A stretch of DNA of 64,000 bases from JBBDSU01 sp040904825 (GTDB lineage: Bacteria; Actinomycetota; Nitriliruptoria; Nitriliruptorales; Nitriliruptoraceae), in contig JBBDSU010000061.1 in the NCBI GenBank assembly GCA_040904825.1, forward strand, positions 1-64,000, given 5' to 3'. The notes under the pieces were generated by a model that worked only from the letters and a program-made list of their open reading frames with translations, did no database searches and was not told where the DNA came from. Below, piece by piece: positions 48,893 to 58,623 of this stretch (position 1 is the stretch's first letter; every line of letters begins with the position of its first letter). Made by a program: the position numbers and the translations under genes.

Positions 48893-51646
48893 TCAGCGTG
48901 TCACGTCGGTTGACTCGCCAGGCTGGCCAAAGAACGGCACCCGGCTGAAGTCAAGGTCATACTGCTTGATGGCTTTGTCGCGCACATCGCCGTCGAGCTC
49001 GCCCGCCTTGACCAGCTCAGCGAGCACGCAATAGGTGATCGATGCGGCATCGACCCGGTGGTAGCGGCGCAGTGCTTCCCTGGTATCAGAACGTCCGAAG
49101 CCGTCGGTTCCAAGCACTGCGAACGGCCCCGGAACCCAGTCAGCGATCTGGAACGGTGTCGCCCGCATCCAGTCGCTGACCGCGATGCACGGGCCTTGAG
49201 CATCAGCCAGCACCTCTGCGACCAGCGGTACTCGGGGGTCTTTGCCAGGATTGGTGCGGTTCCACGCCTCGACGTCGAAGCCTTCACGCAGCAGGCGGTT
49301 CCAGCCCGGCGCCGACCACACGTCGGCGGCGACATCCCAGTCTTCGGCCAGCATTTCCTGTGCCCGCAAGGCTTCGTGCATCAAGGTCCCAGAGGCCAAG
49401 ATGTAGGCCGGCTGTTTGCCGCTGGAGGCTTGACGGTAACGGTAGAGGCCGTTGATGATCTGCTGGTCGTCGACATGGTCAGGCATCGCCGGCTGGATGG
49501 CCGGCTCGTTGTAGACGGTGAGGTAGAACACGACGTCTTCGCCGCCTTCGATGTAGTCATCGCTGTACATCCGGCGCAGCCCGTGCTCGACCAGCACAGC
49601 GACCTCGTAGGCGAACGCTGGGTCGTAGGCCTCAACGCCGGGGTTCGACTGGGCAATCAGCAGCGAATGCCTGTCCTGATGCTGCAGGCCTTCGCCGTTG
49701 AGCGTCGTCCCACCGGCCGTCGCACCGATCATGAAGCCCCGCGAACGCTGGTCAGCGGCCGACCAGATCGAATCTGCCGTCCTTTGGAAGCCGAACATCG
49801 AATAGAAGATGTACAGCGGCACCATCGGTTCGGCGTGGGTGGCATACGAAGTCGCAGCAGCGTGGAAGGTCCCCATCGAGCCCGCTTCGGTAATGCCTTC
49901 GTGGATGATCTGGCCGTCGGTCGCGGTCTTGTAGCTCAGCAGCAGTTCCTGATCGACGGGTTCGTAGTTCTGCCCCAGCCAGTCGTAGATCTTGGCGGTC
50001 GGGAACCACGAGTCCATCCCGAAGGTGCGCGCCTCATCGGGGACGATCGGCACGATGCGGTGCCCGAACCCTTTGACTTTCAACAGGTCCTTGAAGAGCC
50101 GCACCAGCGCCATCGTGGTGGCAACGGGCTGGTTGCCTGAACCCTTCTTGAGCTCGCCGAAAGCGTCTGACGACGGCAGTTCGGGCATCGTGAATGCCAC
50201 CCGCCGCTCCGGCAGATACCCACCGAGCTCCTTGCGACGCTCCTGCAGATAGGCGGCGACATCGGAGTCCTCGCCCGGGTGCACATAAGGTGGCAGATCG
50301 CCTTCAAGCGCCTCGTCGGCCAGATCAAGATCCAGGTTGTCCCGGAACGTCTTCAAGGCATCCGACGACAATTTCTTCATCTGGTGGACGGCGTTGCGGG
50401 CCTCGAAGTCGGGACCGAGCGTCCATCCCTTGACTGTCTGAGCCAGGATCACGGTCGGCGCGCCTGAAGTCTCCACTGCCGCCTTGAACGCCGCATAGAC
50501 CTTGCGGTAGTCATGGCCACCACGAGGCAGCTTCGCAAGGTCATCGTCGCTCATATCGGCGACCATCTTCTTCAAGCTCGGATGGGCGCCGAAAAACTTC
50601 TCTCGCACGTAGGCGCCACCGCGGGCGATGTAGGTCTGCATCTCACCGTCGGGGACCTCGTTCATCCGGTTGACGAGCGCACCGTCAACATCGCGTGCCA
50701 GCAGATCATCCCAATCTCGACCCCAGATGACCTTGATGACGTTCCATCCGGCACCACGGAACACACCCTCGAGCTCCTGGATGATCTTGCCGTTGCCACG
50801 CACGGGGCCATCGAGTTGCTGCAGGTTGCAGTTGATCACGAAGGTGAGATTGTCGAGGCCTTCGCGCGTGGCCACCGACAGTGCACCGAGGGTTTCGGGT
50901 TCGGCTGTCTCACCGTCGCCACCGAAGAACCACACATGCTGGCTGGAGGTGTCTTTGATCCCGCGATTGTGCAGATACCGGTTGAACCGGGCTTGGTAGA
51001 TCGCATGCAGCGCTCCGAGCCCCATCGACACCGTCGGAAACTCCCAGAACTTAGGCATGAGCCGCGGGTGTGGATACGACGACAAGCCACCCGGCTCCAC
51101 CTCGGCCCGGAAGCGGTCGAGTTGATCCTCGGTCAGCCGGCCTTCGACGAAGGCGCGGGCGTAGATGCCCGGTGAAGCATGCCCCTGAAAGTAGATCTGG
51201 TCGCCGCCACCAGGGTGGTCCTTGCCACGGAAGAAGTGGTTGAAGCCGACCTCATACAGCGACGCTGCCGATGCGTACGACCCGATGTGACCACCCGTGC
51301 CACGCTCGACATTCGTCCGGTGGACCATGACCGCAGCGTTCCATCGGATGTAGCGGCGGATGCGGCGTTCGAGTTCCTCGTCACCTGGAAACTCGGGTTC
51401 CTGCGCCGGCGAGATGGTGTTGAGGTAGTCGGTCGTGGTCAGTGACGGAATCCCGATGCTGCGCTGGCGCGCCCGGTCAAGGAGCTGGAGCAACAGGAAC
51501 CTGCCACGGGTCTGGCCAACTTCGTCGATCACCGCGTCGAACGACTCGATCCATTCACGGGTCTCGGTCTCGTCAGCGTCCGGGTAGGTAATCGGAAACC
51601 CGTCGGTCATCAGATGACGGCTTACAGCGTGGCGGTCGTCGGACAT
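48893..51646 (-). CDS. aceE: Pyruvate dehydrogenase E1 component, homodimeric type
   Basis: A 917-residue TPP-dependent enzyme that decarboxylates pyruvate and acetylates the lipoyl E2. TPP-binding GGDGETAEPETLGALSVATR with a following N-C-N-L-Q-Q-L-D-G-P is present near residues 235-270. The N-terminus (FLLLQLLDRARQRSIGIPSL and RWNAAVMVHR) and the E1-specific GGTTLNGEGLQHQDRHSLLI are typical. Length fits the family. No E2 or lipoamide dehydrogenase gene is nearby. A hairpin-containing divergent region to a lipoprotein gene lies upstream. Confidence 0.96.
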   Translation of the reverse strand: MSDDRHAVSRHLMTDGFPITYPDADETETREWIESFDAVIDEVGQTRGRFLLLQLLDRARQRSIGIPSLTTTDYLNTISPAQEPEFPGDEELERRIRRYIRWNAAVMVHRTNVERGTGGHIGSYASAASLYEVGFNHFFRGKDHPGGGDQIYFQGHASPGIYARAFVEGRLTEDQLDRFRAEVEPGGLSSYPHPRLMPKFWEFPTVSMGLGALHAIYQARFNRYLHNRGIKDTSSQHVWFFGGDGETAEPETLGALSVATREGLDNLTFVINCNLQQLDGPVRGNGKIIQELEGVFRGAGWNVIKVIWGRDWDDLLARDVDGALVNRMNEVPDGEMQTYIARGGAYVREKFFGAHPSLKKMVADMSDDDLAKLPRGGHDYRKVYAAFKAAVETSGAPTVILAQTVKGWTLGPDFEARNAVHQMKKLSSDALKTFRDNLDLDLADEALEGDLPPYVHPGEDSDVAAYLQERRKELGGYLPERRVAFTMPELPSSDAFGELKKGSGNQPVATTMALVRLFKDLLKVKGFGHRIVPIVPDEARTFGMDSWFPTAKIYDWLGQNYEPVDQELLLSYKTATDGQIIHEGITEAGSMGTFHAAATSYATHAEPMVPLYIFYSMFGFQRTADSIWSAADQRSRGFMIGATAGGTTLNGEGLQHQDRHSLLIAQSNPGVEAYDPAFAYEVAVLVEHGLRRMYSDDYIEGGEDVVFYLTVYNEPAIQPAMPDHVDDQQIINGLYRYRQASSGKQPAYILASGTLMHEALRAQEMLAEDWDVAADVWSAPGWNRLLREGFDVEAWNRTNPGKDPRVPLVAEVLADAQGPCIAVSDWMRATPFQIADWVPGPFAVLGTDGFGRSDTREALRRYHRVDAASITYCVLAELVKAGELDGDVRDKAIKQYDLDFSRVPFFGQPGESTDVTR

Positions 51647-51852
51647 CGTGGTGCCAAGCTCCTTCGAAGGTGGGCACGATCGGTGCCGTTGAGTCCCTCG
51701 GTCGCGTGGGAGTGTTTCGCGTCAACGGCCGTTCCCGCGGTGGCGGGCATGCAGCCGGTAACGGGCCATGGTGCGTGACTGATGAAGCGGTGTGCGGATC
51801 TGGGCAGCTCAACGTCCTGTCACCGCAGATAGGCGACTACCACGGTAACCGG

Positions 51853-51876
51853 TCGACTCTTCCAATGTGGAGTCGA
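51853..51876. promoter_or_regulatory. Inverted repeat upstream of aceE and the lipoprotein gene
   Basis: TCGACTC at 51853-51859 is complementary to GAGTCGA at 51870-51876, with 10 bases between. It lies 20 bases before the lipoprotein start and about 200 bases before aceE, in an otherwise gene-free divergent region (51647-51895). It could be an operator for the lipoprotein-dehydrogenase pair. Confidence 0.45.
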
Positions 51877-51895
51877 GGCACGCTACGTTTTCCGC

Positions 51896-52348
51896 ATGAA
51901 CCACTCTTGCATCGCCTCGGTCAGCCGCACTGCCACAACGACCCGGCGTCGGCATCACCGTCGACACCGGCCATCGATCGTGATCATCGGCATGCTCGCG
52001 CTCGTTGTATCCGCGTGCGCATCGGTGACCGAACGTGTCGACAACGTCCGCTCGAGCGTTGGCTCTGTTGCCGAGCGTGCCCGAGCGTGTGTCGAGCTCG
52101 TCCAGGCCTTCGGCAGCTTCGACGAGCCCGGTGCCGACGACGACCCCGAGCAGGCATTGGAGACCTTGCGCGAGATCGTTGAGCGTTCACCCGAAGAGTT
52201 CATGGCGCTGATGAACGAACTTGAATCCCTCGTAGAGCAGGCTGCCCAAGCCGAGGCCGACGGTCGCACCGTCGTTACCGATCCCGAATTTCGGCAGGCG
52301 GCTCGACACCTCGCCGGCCAGGCCACCTCGCTGTGTGCGACAGGATGA
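51896..52348 (+). CDS. Small lipoprotein upstream of an amino-acid dehydrogenase
   Basis: A 150-residue protein. The N-terminus is long and basic (T-T-R-R-R-H-H-R-R-H-R), with a hydrophobic core and the lipobox V-S-A-C near residue 41. The mature part is helical, acidic, with a Cys near the middle and another at the end. Its stop overlaps the next start by four bases, so the pair is translationally coupled. No family recognised; envelope location is likely. Confidence 0.65.
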   Translation: MNHSCIASVSRTATTTRRRHHRRHRPSIVIIGMLALVVSACASVTERVDNVRSSVGSVAERARACVELVQAFGSFDEPGADDDPEQALETLREIVERSPEEFMALMNELESLVEQAAQAEADGRTVVTDPEFRQAARHLAGQATSLCATG

Positions 52349-53433
52349 GTGGACTCGCCACCGCAGAACATGAGCAGGTCGTCGTGGGCCATGATGCTGC
52401 CAGCGGGCTGAGATGCATCATCGCCATCCATTCAACAGCGCTGGGTCCCGCCTTAGGTGGCACCCGTTTCCGCCCCTACGACTCGTTCGACGACGCGATG
52501 ACCGATGCCTTGCGGCTCTCGCAGGCGATGACCTTCAAGAACGCTGGCGCGGGCCTCGACCGTGGCGGCGGCAAAGCCGTCATCATCGGAGACCCCGCCG
52601 CGATCCGCTCCGAATCCCTCATCCGCGCCTATGGACGGATGGTCGGAAGCCTCGGTGGCCGCTACATCACCGCCTGTGACGTCGGCACCACACCCGACGA
52701 CATGTCGCTTGTTCGACGTGAGACACGCTGGGCAACCGGAATGGACCCAAGCGAAGGCGGCTCTGGCGACTCCGGGATTCTGACGGCTGAAGGAGTGCTT
52801 CTCGGACTGAAGGTGACCGCCGAGGAAGTCTTCGGATCATCGTCGCTCGCCGACCGGCACATCGCCGTGCAAGGGCTCGGGAAAGTAGGCCGGCGGCTCG
52901 TGGAGCATCTGGTTGCCGAGCGTGCACGGATCACCGCCAGCGACGTGGATAATGCTGCGGTCGAACGTGTCCGCGGTCTTGACGGGGTCGACGTTGTCGG
53001 GCCGCACGAGATCCTTCAGGTTGACGCCGACATCCTGTCGCCGAACGCGCTCGGCGCGGTGCTCAACGAACAATCGATCCCGAGACTGCGCGTGGCTGCC
53101 ATCTGCGGGGCCGCCAACAACCAGCTTGCCACCGAGGATGACGCGACACGCCTGCACGACGCCGGGATTCTGTATGCACCCGACTTCGTAGTCAGCGCTG
53201 GCGGCGTCATTTCGGTCGATGACGAACTCCAGCCTGGCGGATGGACTCCCCAGCGGGCGCGCCGCCGCCTGCAGGTGATCCCCGAAACCCTGCGAGCCGT
53301 CATCGACCATGCCCGCACGAGCGGGATCACGGCACAAGCCGCAGCGATCGAGCTCGTGCATCAGCGCATCAACAGCATCGGAGCGTTACGCGGATTCTGG
53401 ATGCCCGCCGACCACGCGAGCCCCAGGCGCTGA
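52345..53433 (+). CDS. Leu/Phe/Val-type amino acid dehydrogenase
   Basis: A 362-residue NAD-dependent enzyme that oxidatively deaminates branched or aromatic amino acids. The N-terminal GLRCIIAIHSTALGPALGGT and ALRLSQAMTFKNAGAGLDRG with following G-G-K-A-V-I carry the two catalytic lysines. ACDVGTTPDDM has the catalytic Asp, and IAVQGLGKVGRRLVEHL is the NAD-binding Rossmann motif. Specificity among Leu, Val and Phe cannot be read from the sequence. It is coupled to a lipoprotein gene, an unusual pairing. Confidence 0.9.
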   Translation: MSGLATAEHEQVVVGHDAASGLRCIIAIHSTALGPALGGTRFRPYDSFDDAMTDALRLSQAMTFKNAGAGLDRGGGKAVIIGDPAAIRSESLIRAYGRMVGSLGGRYITACDVGTTPDDMSLVRRETRWATGMDPSEGGSGDSGILTAEGVLLGLKVTAEEVFGSSSLADRHIAVQGLGKVGRRLVEHLVAERARITASDVDNAAVERVRGLDGVDVVGPHEILQVDADILSPNALGAVLNEQSIPRLRVAAICGAANNQLATEDDATRLHDAGILYAPDFVVSAGGVISVDDELQPGGWTPQRARRRLQVIPETLRAVIDHARTSGITAQAAAIELVHQRINSIGALRGFWMPADHASPRR

Positions 53434-53452
53434 CCCGTTGACGGCGCACGGC

Positions 53453-54514
53453 TCACGCCAAGAGCGCGACCTTGCTGGCTTGGCGGTCGCCGGAAACAAC
53501 CTCGCCTATTGCCCACGCTTCAACGCCGCGGTCGGCAAGCGTTCTCACGGCGGCATCGACAGCGTCGGAGGCGACGATGGCGACCATGCCGACGCCACAG
53601 TTGAACGTGCGCCACATCTCAGCATCATCGACCGGCCCGTGCGACTGCAACCAGTCAAAGATCTCGGGCCGCACCCACGCGCCAGTGTTGACCGTGACTG
53701 CCAGCGCGTCGGGCAGGATCCGCGGAAGGTTCTCCGGCAGTCCTCCCCCCGTCACATGGCACATGGCATGCACGTCGACCTGCCGGGCCAACTCCAGGCA
53801 GGCAAGCGCATAGATGCGCGTCGGCTCCAGCAACTCTTCACCCAGCGGGCGCTGCAAGCCGTGATGGGCCGCAAGGTCTCGGTCACCGACGATGCGGCGA
53901 ACCAGGCTGTAGCCGTTGGAGTGAAGCCCGGATGACGCCATGCCAACGAGCACGTCACCGGCCGCAACCCGGTGCGAACCGAGGATGTCATCCTGCTCGA
54001 CGACAGCCACGCCGAAGCCGGCGATATCGAACTCATCCTCGGCGAGGAGACCCGGGTGCTCAGCGGTCTCGCCGCCGACCAGCGAGCATCCGGCATCGAC
54101 GCAACCGTCTGCTATGCCTGCGACCAGCGCCGCGACCCGGTCAGGATCGAGCTTGCCGACCGAGATGTAGTCGTTGAAAAACAGTGGCTCGGCTCCGCAC
54201 ACCACCAAGTCGTCGACAACCATTGCAACCAGGTCTCGTCCGACCGTGTCGAGGATGCCGAGTTGACGGGCGATATCGACTTTTGTGCCCACTCCGTCAG
54301 TGCCGGAGACCAAGACCGGGCGCCGGTAGCGCGACGTGTCGAGGGCGAACATCCCACCGAAACCTCCGATGCCATCGAGTACCTCGGGGCGGCGGGTTCG
54401 GGCAGCCAGCGGACCGATGAGATCAACAGATTTCGCGGCAGCATCAAGATTGACGCCCGCGTCGGCATAGCTCACGCCGGTCTTGGCGTCGCCAGGATGC
54501 TCGGGCATGTTCAT
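53453..54514 (-). CDS. purM: Phosphoribosylformylglycinamidine cyclo-ligase
   Basis: A 353-residue enzyme that closes the imidazole ring of AIR. It has TGVSYADAGVNLDAAAKSVD, the glycine-rich GGFGGMFALD, LVSGTDGVGTKVDIARQLG, VCGAEPLFFNDYISVGKLDP and VGGETAEHPG. The start ATG overlaps the upstream hypothetical gene by four bases; an in-frame ATG 30 bases earlier is less likely. It is separated from the other purine genes of this window by about 34 kb. Confidence 0.95.
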   Translation of the reverse strand: MNMPEHPGDAKTGVSYADAGVNLDAAAKSVDLIGPLAARTRRPEVLDGIGGFGGMFALDTSRYRRPVLVSGTDGVGTKVDIARQLGILDTVGRDLVAMVVDDLVVCGAEPLFFNDYISVGKLDPDRVAALVAGIADGCVDAGCSLVGGETAEHPGLLAEDEFDIAGFGVAVVEQDDILGSHRVAAGDVLVGMASSGLHSNGYSLVRRIVGDRDLAAHHGLQRPLGEELLEPTRIYALACLELARQVDVHAMCHVTGGGLPENLPRILPDALAVTVNTGAWVRPEIFDWLQSHGPVDDAEMWRTFNCGVGMVAIVASDAVDAAVRTLADRGVEAWAIGEVVSGDRQASKVALLA

Positions 54515-54936
54515 TGAGGTCCCCGCTGTCGCGGCAGTTTCCATTGACGCCGCCAGGATCGCTCCGCGTCAGCGAAAGCATCCAGTGGCTCAATCACATC
54601 CTGCACAGCGCCGAGCAACTCTTCGAGCTCATCAGTTGAGGCGGCCACATTCTCAAGTTCATCGGCGGCCATCAACGCTTCGTCCAACGATGCCTGGCAC
54701 GAATCCCAGTCGGCGGCCAGTTCATCGAGTCGCCAGGCCGGCATCCATGCACGGGCGTCATCGAGGGCACGCCTCAATGCTGCAGTGCCGACGGTGATCG
54801 GGGCGGGCTCAACGCGACCGGTCGGAAGCGTCCCGAGCAGCACGCGCCGTCCGCCTTCAATCACGTCAGCACAGTCGACGAATCCCCACCACGCATCAAG
54901 GTGTCGGGGAGGAAGATCAGGCTTTCGGCGCAACAT
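54511..54936 (-). CDS. Conserved hypothetical protein coupled to purM
   Basis: A 141-residue soluble protein. Residues 1-55 are mixed (DAWWGFVDCADVIEGGRRVL, then a L-P-T-G-R-V-E-P). The rest is strongly helical, with a long amphipathic segment (residues about 75-125) rich in Glu, Asp and Leu and ending in RSWRRQWKLPR. It overlaps the purM start by four bases. I recognise no family. The acidic coiled-coil-like part suggests protein contacts. Confidence 0.62.
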   Translation of the reverse strand: MLRRKPDLPPRHLDAWWGFVDCADVIEGGRRVLLGTLPTGRVEPAPITVGTAALRRALDDARAWMPAWRLDELAADWDSCQASLDEALMAADELENVAASTDELEELLGAVQDVIEPLDAFADAERSWRRQWKLPRQRGPQ

Positions 54937-55076
54937 GGCCGCGATCCTAGTGGCAGCCCGCCCGGTTTCGGATCGGGCCGGGAATCAGCGATATCTGAGC
55001 ATTCTCGCAGGCGCCTGTGCGACTGATTCCCTGGTTCGTTCCCAACCAGCGGCTGACGGTGCGTAGGCTTGCAGTC

Positions 55077-58000
55077 ATGAGCACCTCTCGCATCACTCAC
55101 ACGGACACTCGTGTCGACGCTGACGTCGACGACGGCGTCGACGGCCCGCGCCCGACGCTGCCCCCGCTGGACAGTCACTCGTTTCTCGACGGGCTTGCCG
55201 AGCGCGTGGTGATTTTCGATGGAGCCATGGGGACTGCGCTGCAACAGGAAGAGTTGACCGCAGCGGACTTCGGCGGAGACCACCTCGAAGGGTGCAACGA
55301 GGTCGTGGTCCGTACACGGCCCGACATCGTCGATCGCATCCACCGACGGATGCTCGATGCCGGTGTTCATGCGCTGCAGACCAACACCTTCGGCGGAGCT
55401 CCGTGGGTTCTCGACGAGTACGGACTGGCCGACGAGACCGAAGATCTCAACCGCCAGGCCGCCTCGATCGCGCGAGCCGCGGCTGACGCGTTCGCGTCAC
55501 CGGGAGATCCCCGATGGGTCGTCGGCTCCATCGGACCCGGAACACGCGCCCCGACACTGGCACTGGGCAAAGACCCGGCGACCACCCGAGACTTCATCGA
55601 TGTCCCGACGATGGAAGCGGGATACCGGCGGCAGGTCCGTGGTCTGCTCGACGGAGGGTCCGACGTTCTCCTCGTCGAGACGTGTTTCGACCTGCTGCAG
55701 ATCAAGGCTGCCGTCGCAGCATGCAACGACGTGTTTTTCGAGCGCCGCGAGCGGGTCCCATTGATCGTGCAGTTCACGGTCGAGAAAGACATCAACACGA
55801 TGCTGCTCGGCACTGAGCCGATCGCAGCGATTGCGGCGCTCGACGCGTTGGCGATCGACGTGCTCGGCATGAACTGTGCGACCGGCCCTGACGACATGCG
55901 CGAGCACGTGCGCACCTTGTCACGCCAATCGCGCCTGCCTATCAGCGTGATCCCCAATGCTGGCATTCCTCACTTGGCCGACGGCCAGACCGTCTACCCC
56001 CTGCAACCTGCTGAACTGGCCGCCGCCCATCGCGAGTTCGTCACTGACATGGGAGTGGCCGTCGTCGGCGGTTGCTGTGGCACCACCGTCGAGCACATGG
56101 CAGCGGTCGTTGAAGCCGTCGCCAATGCCACACCCCGCGCTCGGCAACTCGACCGTCCAACACTGGTGCGCCCCGGGGCCGCCGGTCGCGCCGTCGCGCC
56201 TTCGGCCCTTGAGCATCAAGCCACTGAGTCGGCGCCAGATCCGATCGTCGTCGAGTGGCGACCGGCGCTCGCGTCGCTGTATTCGGCAGTCACCATCGAA
56301 CAGGACACCGCGTTCCTGGCCATCGGTGAGCGAGTTAATGCCAACGGATCACGTGCTTTTCGCGACCTGCTGCTCGCCGAAGACTGGGACGCAGCGGTCC
56401 AGCTCGCCAAGTCGCAGACCCGCGAAGGCGCCCACGTGCTGGATGTCTGCGTCGACTATGTCGGCCGCGACGGTGTTCCCGACATCATCAACATCGTCGA
56501 CAGGTTCGCCACCCAGTCAACGCTGCCGCTGGTCATCGACTCAACCGAGTCGCAGATCATCGAAGCCGCCTTGATCCGCCTCGGCGGACGGGCAGTGATC
56601 AACTCGGTCAACCTTGAAGACGGGCGCCGCAAAGCCGACGTCCTGCTCCCGCTCGCGCGGCGGTATGGAGCCGCAGTCGTCGTCCTGGCTATCGATGAGC
56701 AGGGCCAGGCACGCACCACCGACTGGAAGGTCGAGGTGTGCGAACGGGTCGCCACCATCGCTGTCGAAGACTTCGGGCTCGAACCGCATGACCTGATCTT
56801 CGACTGCCTGACCTTCCCTCTCGGCAGCGGACAGGAAGACCTCCGCCGCGACGCACTCGAGACCCTCGACGCCATCGAGGAGGTCATGCGGCGGATTCCC
56901 GGTTGTGCGACGACGCTGGGTGTCTCCAACGTCTCCTTTGGCCTGTCGGCAGCGGCACGCCAGGTGCTTAACTCGGTGTTCTTGAAGGAAGCGACCGACC
57001 GCGGGCTGAGCTCAGCCATCGTCCACCCCGGCAAGATTCTGCCGCTGCACCGTATTCCTGACGAGCACGTCGCCACCGCTCAAGACCTGATCTACGACCG
57101 CCGCGGTGCCGCTGGCCTGGGTGGTACTGCCGGGGCCGACTACGACCCGTTGCACCACTTCATGGCCTTGTTCGATGGTGTCAGCGCTGCGAAGACATCA
57201 GCGGTTGACCTGTCGGCGATGCCGATCGAAGAACGCCTCGAACGACGGATCGTCGACGGTGAAAAGGACGGCATGGACGCCGACCTCGACGAAGCCTTAA
57301 CCGCCCATCCGCCGCTGGCCATCATCAACCAATTCCTGCTCGCCGGCATGGCACGGGTCGGCGAGTTGTTCGCCTCGGGCGCAATGCAACTGCCGTTCGT
57401 GCTGCAGTCGGCTGAGGCCATGAAAACAGCCGTGGCTCACCTCGAACCCCACATTCAAGCTTCAGGCGGTGGAGCGTCGTCCACCAAGGGCCGCGTCGTG
57501 CTGGCAACTGTCAAAGGGGACGTCCACGACATCGGCAAGAACTTGGTCGACATCATCCTTCGCAACAACGGCTACGAGGTGTTCAACCTCGGCATCAAGC
57601 AGCCGATCGACGCGATCCTGCAGGTGGCCGCCGACCAGCACTGTGACGTCATCGGAATGTCGGGATTGCTGGTCAAGTCGACGGTCATCATGAAAGAGAA
57701 CCTCGAGGAGATGAACACCCGGGGCCTGGCCAGCTATCCGGTGCTGCTCGGCGGCGCNNNNNNNNNNNNNNNNNNNNNNNNNNNNNNNNNNNNNNNNNNN
57801 NNNNNNNNNNNNNNNNNNNNNNNNNNNNNNNNNNNNNNNNNNNNNNNNNNNNNNNNNCAATGGGGATTCACCCCCACAGACGGATCAACACCGGACGACT
57901 ACCGCCAGCTCCTCGAAAGCGAAGCTCGTCCGGTCTTAAGGGAATGGATCGCACGCGCCAAGGCTGAGAAAGTTGTGACCCCCGAGGTCGTCTACGGCTA

Positions 58001-58565
58001 CTGGCCCGCCAATGGCGACGGCGACGACCTCGTCGTGTGGGACCCCGAGGCACCGTTGGAGCGGGAGCTCGCCAGGTTCTCGTTCCCCCGCCAGGACCGC
58101 GGCAGATTCCTGTGCATCTCCGACTTCTTCCGCAGTGTGGATGAAGGCCGTCCCGACGTACTCGCCGTGCAACTGGTGACCATGGGGCGACGCATCAGCG
58201 AGATCGCAGCCGAACTGTTCGCCGAAGACAAGTACCAGGACTACCTCTTCGCCCACGGGTTCGGGGTCGAGATGGCTGAGGCGCTGGCCGAATACTGGCA
58301 CCGCCGGATACGTGAGGACCTGGGCATCGCTGGTGACGATGGCGCCACTGCGCAAGACTGGTTCCGTCAGCAGTACCGCGGCTCCCGCTACTCGTTTGGC
58401 TACGCCGCATGTCCGCGACTTGAGGACCAGGAGATCCTGTTCCGCCTCATCGACCCGTCAGCCATCGACGTGGTGTTGACCGAAGAGTTCATGCTCGACC
58501 CTGAACAGTCGACGTCAGCGATCGTCGTTCACCATCCCGAAGCGAAGTACTTCAACGCCCGCTAA
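55077..58565 (+). CDS. metH: Cobalamin-dependent methionine synthase (interrupted by gap)
   Basis: Four-module MetH from ATG 55077. The homocysteine domain has zinc ligands VETCFDLL and VGGCCGTT. The pterin domain has AIGERVNANGSRAF, and the B12 domain has DVHDIGKN (Asp-x-His-x-x-Gly, about residue 818). After the gap, QWGFTPTDG and the AdoMet-activation domain (QYRGSRYSFGYAACP) follow. The 100-N gap (57758-57857) replaces the end of the B12 domain and the linker; judged from the family's usual layout, roughly 130 residues are missing, so the true gap is probably several hundred bases. The frame is kept only by chance. MetH transfers methyl from methyl-THF to homocysteine. Confidence 0.94.
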   Translation: MSTSRITHTDTRVDADVDDGVDGPRPTLPPLDSHSFLDGLAERVVIFDGAMGTALQQEELTAADFGGDHLEGCNEVVVRTRPDIVDRIHRRMLDAGVHALQTNTFGGAPWVLDEYGLADETEDLNRQAASIARAAADAFASPGDPRWVVGSIGPGTRAPTLALGKDPATTRDFIDVPTMEAGYRRQVRGLLDGGSDVLLVETCFDLLQIKAAVAACNDVFFERRERVPLIVQFTVEKDINTMLLGTEPIAAIAALDALAIDVLGMNCATGPDDMREHVRTLSRQSRLPISVIPNAGIPHLADGQTVYPLQPAELAAAHREFVTDMGVAVVGGCCGTTVEHMAAVVEAVANATPRARQLDRPTLVRPGAAGRAVAPSALEHQATESAPDPIVVEWRPALASLYSAVTIEQDTAFLAIGERVNANGSRAFRDLLLAEDWDAAVQLAKSQTREGAHVLDVCVDYVGRDGVPDIINIVDRFATQSTLPLVIDSTESQIIEAALIRLGGRAVINSVNLEDGRRKADVLLPLARRYGAAVVVLAIDEQGQARTTDWKVEVCERVATIAVEDFGLEPHDLIFDCLTFPLGSGQEDLRRDALETLDAIEEVMRRIPGCATTLGVSNVSFGLSAAARQVLNSVFLKEATDRGLSSAIVHPGKILPLHRIPDEHVATAQDLIYDRRGAAGLGGTAGADYDPLHHFMALFDGVSAAKTSAVDLSAMPIEERLERRIVDGEKDGMDADLDEALTAHPPLAIINQFLLAGMARVGELFASGAMQLPFVLQSAEAMKTAVAHLEPHIQASGGGASSTKGRVVLATVKGDVHDIGKNLVDIILRNNGYEVFNLGIKQPIDAILQVAADQHCDVIGMSGLLVKSTVIMKENLEEMNTRGLASYPVLLGGXXXXXXXXXXXXXXXXXXXXXXXXXXXXXXXXXXQWGFTPTDGSTPDDYRQLLESEARPVLREWIARAKAEKVVTPEVVYGYWPANGDGDDLVVWDPEAPLERELARFSFPRQDRGRFLCISDFFRSVDEGRPDVLAVQLVTMGRRISEIAAELFAEDKYQDYLFAHGFGVEMAEALAEYWHRRIREDLGIAGDDGATAQDWFRQQYRGSRYSFGYAACPRLEDQEILFRLIDPSAIDVVLTEEFMLDPEQSTSAIVVHHPEAKYFNAR
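57758..57857. other. Assembly gap (100 N) inside metH
   Basis: The left edge ends at the conserved VLLGG of the cobalamin domain and the right edge resumes at the Q-W-G-F just before the activation domain. No overlap between edges is seen. The missing sequence is longer than 100 bases, judged by the usual distance between these landmarks. Confidence 0.9.
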
Positions 58566-58623
58566 GCATCCGACGTCCGTATGCAGCTGGCACGATGACA
58601 AAGCGAACCAACCCGGAGGCCCC

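Noticed and set aside
54937..55076. Possible SAM or cobalamin riboswitch before metH
   Set aside because: Only 140 bases are available and I cannot find the conserved core motifs or matching stems of either class.
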